NCBI RefSeq assembly: GCF_032854445.1 | Contig: NC_088302.1 | Coordinates: forward strand, 11,899,338-11,963,337 | Origin: Liolophura sinensis | Taxonomy: Eukaryota; Mollusca; Polyplacophora; Chitonida; Chitonidae | DNA length: 64,000 nt | Direction of reading: 5' to 3' | Shown here: positions 1 through 11,040 of the stretch, in pieces | Layout: the number at the start of each line of letters is the position of its first letter | Position numbering within the stretch: the stretch's first letter is position 1 | Position numbers and translations under genes: made by a program | Notes under the pieces: generated by a model | Database searches by the model: none | Seen by the model: the letters and a program-made list of their open reading frames with translations, nothing else | What the model was told of the DNA's origin: nothing

Positions 1-470
1 AGAATATTACAACATTGTAACAGCAGTGGCCAACTATATATCGGTTCTAATATCTACAATAAGAACATGGCCATCAGAAAACTAAATGAAATCACAATGA
101 TAAATGATTTCTTTTTAGACAATGCTGTTTTCTCCTGTGAGTTTTGGTATACTATGTTACAATCTACGAAAAGTCAGGATAATTTTGATTTATAGTAAGT
201 GGAATATTCCGAATAATATTAACCCTGAACATACTTGGAATGTCCTACAAAATCTACCCACTGAAAATAAAATAAAGCAACTTCAGTGTAAATTATTACA
301 CTCAGTTGTACCGTGCAATGCTGGTAAGTCTTTACGCGAAAGATTGAAAATAAAACAAAATCCTATGTGTTATGTAGGTGGAAATGCTGATAATGTAACT
401 CATTATTTCATAGAGTGTCCAAAGTTGAATCATTTCTGGTTAGATGTTAATAACCTCCTGTATGAGTATA
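1..470 (+). pseudogene. LINE reverse-transcriptase C-terminal relic
   Basis: The first 192 bases are open from the left edge in frame 1 (ending at a TAG at 190-192); similar coding sense then continues in another frame from about 190 to 470. The second part has the look of the cysteine/histidine segment that follows the reverse transcriptase in many non-LTR retrotransposons: a stretch like KQLQCKLLHSVVPCN, then a C-x-x-GG...H-Y-F-x-E-C...FW pattern near residues 80-106 of the 122-508 frame. The second cysteine of the usual CxxC pair is absent. The frameshift and the merge into a minisatellite show it is dead. The element extends beyond the left edge, so its family cannot be named. Confidence 0.6.
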
Positions 471-892
471 CACCATGTGATATACGGGCCTTGCCTTTGT
501 CTGTATGAGTACACACGATGTGATATACGGGCCTAGCCTTTGTCTGTATGAGCATACACCATGTGATATACGGGCCTAGCCTTTGTCTGTATGAGTATAC
601 ACCATGTGATATACGAGCCTTGCCTTTGTCTGTATGAGCATACACCATGTGATATACGGGCCTTGCCTTTGTCTGTATGAGTACACACGATGTGATATAC
701 GGGCCTTGCCTTTGTCTGTATGAGTATACACGATGTGATATACGGGCCTTGCCTTTGTCTGTATGAGCATACACCATGTGATATACGGGCCTTGCCTTTG
801 TCTGTATGAGCATACACCATGTGATATACGGGCCTTGCCTTTGTCTGTATGAGTATACACCATGTGATATACGGGCCTTGCCTTTGTCTGTA
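459..892. repeat. 43-bp minisatellite, about 10 copies
   Basis: Direct repeats of a 43-bp unit beginning TGTATGAGTATACACCATGT and continuing GATATACGGGCCTTGCCTTTGTC. Copies differ at a few positions (CACCATG/CACGATG, GGGCCTT/GGGCCTA). Because 43 is not a multiple of three, the minus strand is open in all three frames and yields repetitive translations; these are artefacts. The array begins inside the coding end of the LINE relic. Confidence 0.95.
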
Positions 893-1197
893 TTATACGG
901 ATACATGGGGAATGACGGTAGGTCTGCATCCCGATACAAAAGTGCAGTCAGTTACATTTAACTCCAAGTGTTTAATATCTATACATGACATATTATAAGC
1001 ACCAGTGTTTCAACGTTTTATGAATTGTATTAAAAGGAATCTAGTTTTGCTTGAGAAGTTAAATAAAGACCACGCTGTGGCAGCTCAACTAGCTCATTTA
1101 GCGAAGTAAACTGTTTTTACGTGAAACACACTTTAAACAACAAGGCACAATAATGAAAACAGATGTGTTTTTGTCTCCTTGATTTTGGAAATATACG

Positions 1198-1640
1198 GGC
1201 GAGTTGGATGGGACTGGTTTACCGCTTTATATAATAATGAGGCTTGGACTTTTCATTTCTGCATGGTCGACTAAGATATGTACTTTTTGTATACTGGATG
1301 CTGCAATCCGATGCATGTTGGATGCTTTAATTACATTGTAATACTATCTACGCCAAGACCAATGTACGGGGCATTGTAAAAGTGTGGTCAGAAACGCCAA
1401 TAGGAGGGGAAAGCTGAAGGAGGGGAAAAAAAAGACTATGACCACTTGGGTTGGTGGAGTTGGTTTACTACTTTATATAATAATTAATGTTGTACTTTTC
1501 GTTTCTTCATGGTCGACAAAGATATGTCCATGTACTTTCTGCATGTTGTAATAGTAATAACATTGTATAGTACTATCAGCCCTCTACACCAAGACCACGT
1601 GGCAATGTACGGAGCTTTGTAAAAGCGAGGTCAGAAATGC
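1198..1640. repeat. Diverged tandem duplication, about 245-bp period
   Basis: Two related segments, about 1198-1403 and 1444-1640, share in the same order: GG-rich start with 'TTTAC.(G/A)CTTTATATAATAAT', 'TTTC.TTC(T)GCATGGTCGAC(T/A)AAGATATGT', a TACATTGTAATACTAT-like piece, 'CCAAGACCA', and 'TGTACGG.GC.TTGTAAAAG.G.GGTCAGAAA'. Likely an old duplicated mobile fragment; no coding sense seen. Confidence 0.6.
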
Positions 1641-1933
1641 AAATAAATGCCCAGTGGGTTGTCCAGGGTTAGAAAAAAAAACAATGCCTGGTTCCAGTTT
1701 GGAATGAATAATGTGATTGTTTTGTGGAGAGTTTTATTTTATTGAGTTTGACGTTTAAAAGCACGCGCAGCATTGTGACGAGTGCGCCTCCTTGCAGCAT
1801 ACCGGTTGTAATGGGTACACATTTATTACAGTCAACCTATACACCAAATATATGTTTCAGTGGATGGAATATATACGGTTGATCGGTCAGGATGGCGAAT
1901 ACGATAAATCCTCAAATGTTGTATAATTCAATT

Positions 1934-1981
1934 CTGACACCACCGGTTCCTGACACCACCGGTTCCTGACACCACCGGTTC
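1934..1981. repeat. 16-bp tandem repeat x3
   Basis: Three head-to-tail copies of TGACACCACCGGTTCC, identical apart from the last bases. Confidence 0.9.
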
Positions 1982-2289
1982 CCATAACCGGAATGAAACA
2001 ATGAACCAGCAAACATAGGTCCAATTATAGCTCCATTTATGAACGTGTAATCCACGTAATGTACGGCAGAATAACGCGTACAATGTGCGACTTGAAGTAA
2101 TGTGCGACTTCAGGTAAATGATAGTTATCGTCCCGTCTCCTTATAAACCGTGTATCTGGGACCCTCTCATTCGTATCCAGTTAATCCCCATCCAATGTGT
2201 TTATATAATTAACATGTTCGGTGGGTTGTGTACTCCGGGATTAGGCTGACATCTGGATCAAACCTCAACTGGTAAGGATAGTGGATCGT

Positions 2290-2850
2290 CTATCTCGAGT
2301 ATAATGTACGGGTAACAACACCCTAAGTATAGGCCTAACGTACAGGTAGCGCCCCGAGTCTTCTGTATGGCTATCACCCTGAGTCTAATGTACGGGTACC
2401 ACCCCGAGTACTATGTACGAATACTACCCCGAGTATAATGTACGGGTAGCGCCCAGAGAATAAAGTCCGGGTAACACCCCGAGTAAAGGCCTAACGTACG
2501 GGTAGCGCCCCTAGTCCTTTGTAGGGCTATCACCCCGAGTCTAATGTACGGGCACCAGTATTATGTAAGAGTGCTATGTAAGAGTGTTACCCTGAGTATA
2601 ATGCACGGGTAACGACCCGAATCTTCTGTATACGGGTAACATCCCGAGTATAATGTAGGATGTAGGGGTATAGTGCACCGAGTCTTCTGTATACGGGTAA
2701 CACCCCTAGTATAATGTACGGGTATAGTGCCCCGAGAATAAAGTCCTAGTAACACCCCGAGTGCGACTAGCGCCCCGTCCTCTGTACAGACTGATGCACA
2801 AGAATTATGTTCGCCGAGTATCATGTGCGGGTACCACCCGCGTCGCCAGT
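2290..2850. repeat. Degenerate minisatellite, about 24-26 bp unit
   Basis: About twenty imperfect copies of a unit close to CGAGTATAATGTACGGGTA followed by (A/G)C(A/G)CCCC. A longer order is visible: the run around 2332-2400 (AGGCCTAACGTAC..GTAGCGCCCC..AGTC..TGTA.GGCTATCACCC) recurs around 2487-2556, a period of about 155 bp. The minus-strand open frame over it is an artefact. Confidence 0.8.
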
Positions 2851-3472
2851 TATAAATGACTATCCGATGTTCATGGTTTGGTGATAACTGTGTGGCGATT
2901 GTTAGCATGGCAGATCCCAGCATAAAACATGGAGGTCTATGACGTTGATGAGTAAGTTACTGATATCAAATGATCAGGAATATTCCACGGGTAGTGTCAA
3001 CGATTTATTCACGGGCAATGTCTTAGCTCGGTGTATAAAAGGTGATGGTTGTGAAACGCCGGTTACCCTGATACACAGATCACTGGATAACTGTATATCT
3101 CCCCTACGGGTAGTAGTTATAACCATTTTCTATGCTACTGAGGCAACCCTCAGATTTAAAGCATCTGCAGTTTATTATGATCCCTTGTGTCCGTACCTGC
3201 TGTGGAGAAAAGTTCCATGCTCACAGCTTCGCGCTCCGCGGTTGACCCAGTTGAACACCCGAATGTCGATCCTTGGTTTAAATACTGGTTTTAGGGTCAC
3301 TTTCCTGGCGGATATCGTGGCCCATCAAATCAGTGTTTTATTTTTTTTTTTAACACATGAATAGGTTCAAATGCTGCCATGGTTATTTAACAGAAAGGGG
3401 ATAAATAGTAAGCTATTTACAGAGATTTACGTTATCTTTACATTAAAAATACATAGATCTGCATTATAGAAT
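2851..3472. other. Intergenic, no recognisable feature
   Basis: A plus-strand open frame of 141 codons (2939-3364) lies here but resembles no family and has no exon signals. A 12-base copy of the downstream LINE target-site duplication (AATGTCGATCCT) sits near 3262. Confidence 0.5.
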
Positions 3473-3499
3473 TAATGTCGATCCTGAGTGAGTGAAATT

Positions 3500-3555
3500 A
3501 TAAATTTGGCGTTTTCCAAGCCCTGAAAAGGGATGATGCACGCCAAACTTAACAG
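3500..3555 (-). other. Possible stem-loop in LINE 3' untranslated end
   Basis: TTTGGCGT and ACGCCAAA face each other about 35 bases apart, and between them CCCT-GAAA-AGGG forms a second perfect short stem. It lies just inside the 3' end of the LINE, where some elements have hairpins recognised by their reverse transcriptase. Function is inferred. Confidence 0.4.
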
Positions 3556-3622
3556 CAAGAGTAAATGCATACTACGTTAGTAGAGATAGCCCTCAAATAA
3601 ACGGGATGAGGGTTGGGGCGAC

Positions 3623-6378
3623 TCAAAATCTCCTTGAATTAACAATGAACTTCGCCACTTCATTGAAAACTTTAACTGTGTTTAGTGGAAGACATAGCAC
3701 TGCCTGTAATGTGTGCTGAAAAATACCATAATGTGATAGCTTTGCAAACATTGGAGTTCTGATTACACTATATCTGGGACATCTTAAAAGAAAATGTACT
3801 TCGGACTCATCTACATCACAAAAATCACACCAGCGAGTTGGGTGACAATTTATCTTGAAGGTAAGACACCAGACATTAATCTGAAAAATAAGACATCGTG
3901 TCGTCTTGAAGATAGGCTTACATAACCACTGGAAATAGAAGGCTGAAATTGAAAATAAAAAACGACCATTATTCGTTGTATCCCACTCATTTTGCCAAAG
4001 CGAGTAAAAGTGTAACTTAACTTCGTTGAACATCTCTCGACATGATAAGGTGTAAAAGACAGACATATTATTCAGCAGTAGCGCTTGTTTTGCAGCCTTG
4101 TCTGCTTCTTCATTACCCGCTATTCCGACGTGGGCTGGTACCCATGCCAAACAAACCTCTATCCCCTGAAAGTACAACGAGGTTATCAACCATAATAGCT
4201 CCAAAATCACAGGAGATACAGTTTGCCAAGAGTAATTCTTAATTGCCTGCAATGCAGCAAGTTAATCAGAAAATATCACAGCCCTCACTGTTCTATATTC
4301 CTCAAGTCAGCGTAAAGAACAGAGGATTGCTAATAACTCACATGTGAAGACCGACAAGTGATTGGCATAATTTTATATCCGGTACTGAAAACCCAGTACT
4401 TTGATGCATCTGAAAGTTTTTAAAACGCAGACAACTTGTTAGACACATAGCTATTAAAAGACAAGCAGATAAGGTTAGGTTGGTCAGATTAGCGGGTGTA
4501 CTCACGTAACGCCAGGCAAATATTAGGTACATGGAGGAGCCAGGGGGGGGGGGGGGCGGGAAAGGAGTAGCTTTTTCCAGCTTGGTCAGGTCAACACCCA
4601 CGTCATCAAGGGTTTTTCTTGATCGTACGTTAAAGTTTCCGGAATGGCGTCCATTGTACAGAAAATCATAATAAGAAGGCTGTAACAATTGAGAAGCAGG
4701 ATTTTCGTAGAACGACCCGCGAAAAAGAGTGTATTTTAAAGTTCTGAGCTTACGTCTAATTGACAAGGGGAGCTCACCGCAGGCCATTTGCAAACAACGT
4801 GACGAGGTCGTAATTGACTGGGCCGCTGAATCGAATACCTCGCAGCAATAATCCAGTCTTCACAGAACGAGAGCCCTGTATAACACCAGTAAAGAGGTTT
4901 TATCTGCCCCCATGAAGTTCCAGAAATGGATCGCATTAAATTACTGCCCTTAGTATATTTAACAACTATCTGATCAATATGGTTAGACCAGGTCAGAGAC
5001 TTATCTAACCACACTCCTAAGTACTTAAATGCAGGTGATATTTTTATGGCAGAATTACCCAACAAAAGTGGAGAGTCCGAGATTATGCGTTTACGAGTAA
5101 ATATCATACCTTCGGATTTAACAGGAGAAAATTTAAACCCCTACTTTTCCACCCAGGAGTTTAGGCTCATTTGGAGGTACTTATGAGCCAATTCAAAACT
5201 TTTGGACGATGCCCATACGGCATCGGCATCGTCATGGAATTCCAAACACGGTTAAAAAGAAGTAACCTTTTGCAAAACCGATTGAATAGATGTGTTAGAA
5301 TTTATGGTAGTGCAATACTTACGCCAATAAGACTTCTGGGCTCTCTTGATTATTTTTTGAGCTTGCGCCTTCTTATTCTTGTGTTCTATTATATCAAGAT
5401 GGAGTATGATACGTTTTGCTCTGTTTTTAGCTTTCTTGCGAGCTTTGATGGCTTCCTCACATTCTTCATTCCACCAGAGTACAGGAGGTTTTGGAAAAGG
5501 TGTTTCTGATGACTTCGGCATACTGCTTTTGGCTGCTTTGGAGATGTAACCTAAAACTGCATCAATAAACTCATCCAAATTTTCACTAACTACATCAGTT
5601 TCCGAAACTTTACTTAGTGAATGATTAAAAGAACTCCAGTCTGCATCTTCAGTTTTCTATCTTGACAGCGTACCAGTGTAGTTGTTACATAACGGTTTAC
5701 CAATGTGATATAATGGTCGGGATAATGGTCGCTGGCACAAGGTGACAGCTGATCCACAGACTAAGAAAAGCCAGCACTTATATTAGCAGAACAAAATGTA
5801 AGATCCAGGCATGATATATTACCAATACGAATACCAATTCGTGTCCCCGCGCCAGTATTCAAAATAAGAAAGCCATTCGTATCAATAAAATCTGCAACAA
5901 TTCTACCATTTACATCAGGACCAACACTACCCAAAATGCGATTATGAGCATTGAAGTCACCACAAACAACTGTAGATCCACTTACAGACTCCAACACAGT
6001 TGTTAGTTCATCATCAATTAAGCGCTTGCAAGGGTTGTAAATATTAATAACATTAACACACTTACCAAACTTAGGAGCTAAACGCACACATTGACATTCA
6101 AATGAGGTTACATTAGGCAACTTAATTTCGGAGTACGAGACATTATCTCAGACTAATGTAAGCAGGCCAGCCCATCGGCCTTCCCGATCTTCCCTAACTG
6201 CCCAGGATTCGGACAGCTTGAACTGATAAGGCTCATTGAGAAAGGTCTCCTGCAAACATATAATATCTGGTAATTCGGGTAAGTTAAAGACATACTTTTT
6301 GAATTCTTGACAATGCGCATACAAACTTTGGACATTTTGATGAAGTAGATAAAATAAATTGTACAGAGCGTTATCCAT
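3623..6378 (-). pseudogene. LINE ORF2 (endonuclease, reverse transcriptase, RNase H), broken and internally deleted
   Basis: Pieces in minus-strand order: 6378-6148 starts the endonuclease (QNVQSLY..., PDIICLQETFL); 6120-5761 continues it (VVCGDFNAHN, SCLDLTF); about 5755-5725 carries the S-D-H motif (ASDHYP); 5578-5252 is the linker before the RT (WWNEECEEAIKARKKAKNRAK). Immediately after, the reading resumes at about 5240 with a DD of the palm motif (DDADAVWASSKSFELA), so fingers and most of the palm are deleted. Then 5107-4736 (KYLGVWLDKSLTW) is the RT thumb region, 4793-4338 links to RNase H, and 4252-3623 carries RNase H (AWVPAHVGIAGNEEADKAA) and a terminal CDFC...H...C knuckle. A 14-G run at 4543-4556 falls inside. 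Non-functional. Confidence 0.8.
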
Positions 6379-6408
6379 GAATAGCGATTGGGTTACTGGA
6401 TTTTTAAT

Positions 6409-7324
6409 TTAATTGCATCTTCTCCAAGAAGATGCAATTTCTGTTATAAAAGCCATCAACTTTACCAGTAAATCACCTGACTCAACAGATGTTACTTGAC
6501 TGTCTTTGTTCTCACCTCTAGCCTCCAGTGTAGGCCTCCTAATAGCTTGGCTAATAGGTCGCGAGGTCCTCGGAGAGGAGGTGGGGTTGGGGGAGGTAGG
6601 GGCAATTGGTGCAGTGGGGTAAGGCACAGCTGTTTGTGTTACAGGACGGCTATACTGGGGCCTCCATATTAGGACAATCAGAATAATCATGATTCTCACC
6701 ACATCGTGAACAACGTCTACCGGATTTACACTCCAGCGTCCTATGTCCCATCCTCTGACATTTGTAACACCGAAAAACTCAATTTCAAAGAGGTACAAAT
6801 TCTCTAACTGTAAAATTCTGAAAGGCAATGGGCACATGGATAGGCAAAGACTTTGATTCAAAGTGTAATAGAATAGACATTGACGGGGTTTTATCTCCTC
6901 GGAACATACGCTCAGCACAGACCACATTATATTCAGACAAACTTTCTGTAATTTCATCTATATCAAATTCATCAGCAGAAATAACACCCTTTACAATAGT
7001 TTTATCGTGCTGATATCACTTTACATCAAACCCCATAATGTTAGAACATGCCAAAAGACTCTTAGCTTGCTGGACATCGTTGCATTCTATGGCTAGATTA
7101 CCAGCATGTAAACGTTTCACTGATTTCAGCGTTCCACTCTTTATAACACACTGTAGGGCCTCGCCTAAACGTAAAGGGCTAACTTTAGATAGAGAATGGT
7201 TACCAATGGCCTTCATGAAGACCACAGTACTACTGACCATAACTTCAGGCGTGGAGGAAACAGAACGAGATTTCGGGACAAAATCATACAATAGTACAAC
7301 CGAGAGACAGTAGCTAAGTGTCAC
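6409..7324 (-). pseudogene. LINE ORF1 (gag-like nucleic-acid binding protein), broken
   Basis: From an ATG at 7324 the frame encodes about 102 residues with an SxxKVSPLRLGEAL...IKSG.LKSVKRL...IECND pattern, then a stop at about 7016. A different frame continues about 7005-6790 with IVKGVIS...ITESLSEYNVV.AERMFRGDKTPSMSILL.FES, typical of the segment before the zinc knuckles. A further shift leads to two knuckles at about 6775-6690: CYKCQRMGHRTLEC (C-x2-C-x4-H-x4-C) and CSRCGENHDYSDC. A Pro/Ser/Thr-rich tail follows to about 6409. At least two frame breaks and one stop are seen. The protein of such elements coats the retrotransposon RNA. Confidence 0.75.
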
Positions 7325-7393
7325 AACACCTGGAGCTCAAAAACACGTCCGACCTGTACGACAGCTTTTTCATTCCCCCCTAATGTCGATCCT

Positions 7394-8070
7394 TTGTCTT
7401 GCAGAACCTTTTATACTTGGCGGGCTGCGAAAATCAGCGCCCTCTAGCGGATGAGAGTGAACCAATCAATAGTCATGACACAACTGGCTCCGTCTAGCCA
7501 CAACTGTCGCTCCCTCGTAACCCAAACTGTGTCATTTATCCTATTACTAGAAATGCCTTTACTAAGGTAATTTCACTCGAGAGATTATCTTCACCCCATT
7601 TCAGATGATCAGTAACTCGTGAACAATAAAGTGCGTGAGTCTATCTCAATCAATCACCAAATTTCATCAAAGTAGTCGAGGTTGAAGAATTAACAAATAT
7701 AGCCGACAATGGCAATCTGCCGGTTCGGATAGCGTGAATCAACCAAAATGAAAATGTAATTACAGTCTATTTCTGCACAACTCCAGTTGGATAAACATCT
7801 ACAAAGATCCTAGGTAAAAGTGCAAACAGAAGTAAGTAGATGTGACTCTGGATTATTTACAGAGAACATATCAAATGTCACTCTCCCACTGTAACACAGT
7901 GAAAAGTGGCCGCTGGATAAATGACATGAACACAACGAAACAAACAACTTCGTAGTTCGTTATATTACACATATAGAGCTGCTTACCTCACTTAAATACC
8001 CGGTATAAAATATGTTGCCCAACTGTGTCATCAACCATTTCTCGGTATATATCTCCTTTTGTGGACGCGA
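7394..8070. other. Intergenic, nothing recognised
   Basis: AT-rich sequence without long open frames, repeats or splice-linked coding segments that I can support. Confidence 0.5.
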
Positions 8071-8078
8071 ATCGAGGA

Positions 8079-8150
8079 AGTACGAAGACTGATGGTTAAC
8101 CATGATGATGTCATTCAGGTCGTGAGTTCGAATCCAAGTCTTTGTCATTC
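8079..8150 (+). repeat. tRNA-like SINE head relic
   Basis: A box-A-like GACTGATGGTTAACC is followed about 30 bases later by a box-B-like GAGTTCGAATCC. No acceptor stem can be paired, so it reads as a tRNA-derived SINE relic and not a tRNA gene. Confidence 0.35.
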
Positions 8151-8259
8151 GGGTTTGTCATTTGTTAATTAAATACCTGACGAAAGTTGTTTTTTCCATG
8201 CATTAACTTAAACGTAATAAAATACTGTTGGCATTAGACTTTAGTGAAATTAATAGACA

Positions 8260-8470
8260 AACATACTTATTATCACCATCAATGAAATCGTGATCGATCC
8301 TAATGATATCTCTTGTCCGGATGATCACCATTGTAGTGATCAACATCCTCGTTATCATCATGGGCATTAACTGAATTCTTGACATGAGCATCATTAAAAT
8401 CATCATCATCATCATCATCCTTGTCACCGTCATAATTTTCATGCATCATCGTCATCAAAATCAATGGTCA
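8260..8470. repeat. CAT/ATC-rich imperfect microsatellite
   Basis: Interrupted (ATC)n and (CATCAT)n runs, densest at 8398-8420. The minus-strand methionine-rich open frame here is a by-product of the repeat. Confidence 0.7.
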
Positions 8471-9660
8471 AAATTGTCGTCATCAGCATAATTAGAGAAA
8501 ACGCAAACATTGTCTTCATCCGTTGGAACAGCCATATTTTAGCCAAACATTAACGCTTAACACTTGTTTGCCATTTTAACACAATCCTCCTATTGTAAAG
8601 GAACTGTGCAAAAGAAGTCGCCGATAAGATGAATGGCAAAGTTCTGTACAACAGATTGATTGTCATTAATGCTGAGCTGAATAATTTTTACTTCTACGAC
8701 GGCAATCAGGTTTATGGGTGGCTAAACCGGGAGAAAACGGAATAATATTAATACTTGGGTCAGCTACAACTGGCTGCCTAGAAAGGACAAATCAAACTCA
8801 AACACAATCCCGTTTAGCTTTTGCCCAGCACGTGATGGCAAATCTGACACCGTTTACTTTAAAATATTTATAATATTTTCCCGGAAGAATAAACACTGGG
8901 GATCTCCTGTTCCGGATATACGACTAGCTGTATTGAAGCATACCTACAGTCTCCTGGAAGTGGAGAATAAGATAAACAGGGTATTGATTGAAAACGAGTG
9001 GAAATATTTGACAAGTAACGCTTTTTCTCCCTTTTTCTACTTTGCAAGAAAATAAACGTTTACATTTTGCAAAACGACTCTCTGAAAAGATTTTTATTAT
9101 GTTTGAATAAAACAGAGGTGAAATGCTTCACACGATGTGGAAATTCCAGTCTGCGTATATTACAAATTTTATGAACGGCGATACATTTTTAAAAACTTCT
9201 GTGTGTATGGGAAAACAGAAGATTTTTTATTCAGACATACATGTCTATAAGTATGATATGTATGTTTGCCTTCTTAATGTAGATTCTTGTGTATATTTGC
9301 ACAGAATATATTCAGTTTGAGATCAGATTCACAAATGCATGATGATTCGTTGGTGTATACATAGAAGAATAAACAACTCCAAAAGGTAAACAAGCGTTTC
9401 CTTTTTAATTTTGATATAGAGCTGCAATGCGAACACTCCATTCTATGTGCATGCGTGCAAAACTAGAACAGGTTGCTATTTGCCGTTTTGTGCAGTTCAT
9501 GAAACGTTCTTAATTATATCAGAATTTATTACTGGGTATCTCTAAATGTCTCCACTAAATGTCTTTAGTGGACATGTTGACAACATGGTAATGTATGTGT
9601 AATCGTTTCTTTATCTCATTGGTCATTAACGCTTTATACACAAGAGCTTTTTTACTTATT
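8471..9660. other. Intergenic, nothing recognised
   Basis: No coding, RNA or repeat structure seen that I can support. Confidence 0.45.
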
Positions 9661-9895
9661 AATGATGTTGTCGTCAAGTTTACGGGCTAAGGGTAGTGGC
9701 ATCAGTGTGCGGAATGATCCGCCTACTATTCGCTCTATACGTTCCCGACAAATCTGATGCAAAGCCGCAGCCAAGTAACCAGCATGCAAGAGCTGGATTC
9801 GAACCTGTGATCTCATTGACAATGAGCCGAATGCATGGCTGTGGCAATCACAAAACTCTGTCAAATCAATTGAGCAAGCGCCCCGATGGAAAATA
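9661..9895 (-). mobile_element. Candidate second tRNA-derived SINE family
   Basis: On the minus strand a head with box A-like CTTGCTCAATTGATTTGACAG and box B GGTTCGAATCC is followed by a body that ends near 9661. It resembles a SINE in layout (tRNA head, then unrelated body), but only one copy is present, so the family assignment and the ends are uncertain. Confidence 0.4.
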
Positions 9896-9939
9896 TATGA
9901 ATATGAATAAACCGAATGAATGAAATAATCGACCACTAT

Positions 9940-11040
9940 AAATAAATCTGAATCAAGTAATCATTAACTTTAGCTTTTAGAGTACTCCGCGTGTGTCCTG
10001 AACATTATTTTAGGGTCTTCTGCATTGCTGAGTTTTGTGTGTGCGCACGAGCTTCTCTGCGAAAAATTCTAAAGAGTACAAAAATGTATATTTCTGTGTA
10101 AAATATATTGTTTTGTGTATTTGCCTTTTGGAATCAGCAGCAGGTGTAAACTATATATGGCAATTAAATCATACCTGGTTAAATTTTTTGAGCCGGTTAT
10201 GTGGACTTATGGCTGAAAAGTGTTGCATCCAAGCATGGATGGATTTATGCATACAACCTTGTAAATGAGGTATAGCTCTTATACGCTTGCATGCATATCT
10301 CAGCTCCCGGGTTTAATTGTGCCTGTGCTCTATAAGTAACAAGGGATTAAGACTTTTATCTTTTGACAGTTAACAAATTTGCATGAATATTCAGTCCTAA
10401 TGTTATTCTTAACATTTTAAGGTTTGTTTTTGTATAATACCTTGTGTATATCATACATACCGTGTTCAAGGTTCAAATCCTTTATGGTATGAGAAGGAAG
10501 TTTTCAATTCAGTCATCGCCTAATTCGTGAGACCACAAAAATATAGTGGAAAGGTGGAGTATGTTAATTGGTTTGCCTTGCCCATTAGCCCAATATCGCT
10601 AATATTTAATAACCCGTAGTGTGGTCACGGGCTAAATTTGACCAGTTGGTGTTGGCCATCGTCATTTAAGCACACCAACAAAACTGTGTTTGTTTATCCA
10701 GCTTTGACATTAGGTCCACTCGGCATGATTATACCGTGAAATTATGATTTGGGTCATCTGTAAAGAAATTTGCAAAGTTTGCCGAGAAATTTAGGGCAAC
10801 TAAATTTACCCCATTATAACATTGTCACACCTCACAAAACCTAAGCGCGTGTTTTTCCTCTAGGAGTTTAATTTGAGGGAAACCTTTAATCGGCTTAATT
10901 TAATTCAGGTAAAATGAGACCGAAATTTGAACCTCCTTAAAGTTTTACAAATGTAGGAAAAAATCGGGAGGGAATAGGATCTAATGTGGATGGTGATGTC
11001 CTATTAATAAGGGTGTCAACGATAAGTAAGCTTGGAAAAG
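9940..11040. other. Intergenic, nothing recognised
   Basis: Low-complexity AT-rich DNA. A GGTTCAAATCC box-B-like string at about 10469 has no matching box A. Confidence 0.4.

Larger units (their letters stand above)
3473..7393 (-). mobile_element. Non-LTR retrotransposon (LINE with APE, RT, RNase H), broken, with 13-bp target-site duplication
   Basis: The 13-mer TAATGTCGATCCT occurs at 3473-3485 and again at 7381-7393, and exactly brackets LINE-like sequence on the minus strand, so this is a target-site duplication with the element body at 3486-7380 (3895 bp). Reading on the minus strand it holds an ORF1 with CCHC knuckles, then an ORF2 with apurinic endonuclease, reverse transcriptase remnants, RNase H and a C-terminal CCHC. 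This order is that of the I/Jockey-type superfamily. It appears to span both ends but is shorter than usual because the catalytic RT core is missing. Many frameshifts and stops show it is old. Confidence 0.85.

Noticed and set aside
430..939. Three overlapping minus-strand open frames of 95-169 codons
   Set aside because: They are the three frames of a 43-bp repeat; a unit length not divisible by three gives a repetitive product in each frame.
2939..3364. 141-codon plus-strand frame as a gene
   Set aside because: No resemblance to any family, lies between repeats, and ends in a poly-T tract translated as phenylalanines.
6409..6957. The 182-codon minus-strand frame as an independent gene
   Set aside because: Its second half is the tail of LINE ORF1 and its first half is out of frame with the zinc knuckles, which are read in another frame.
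8203..8442. Methionine/isoleucine-rich minus-strand frame
   Set aside because: By-product of a CAT/ATC microsatellite.
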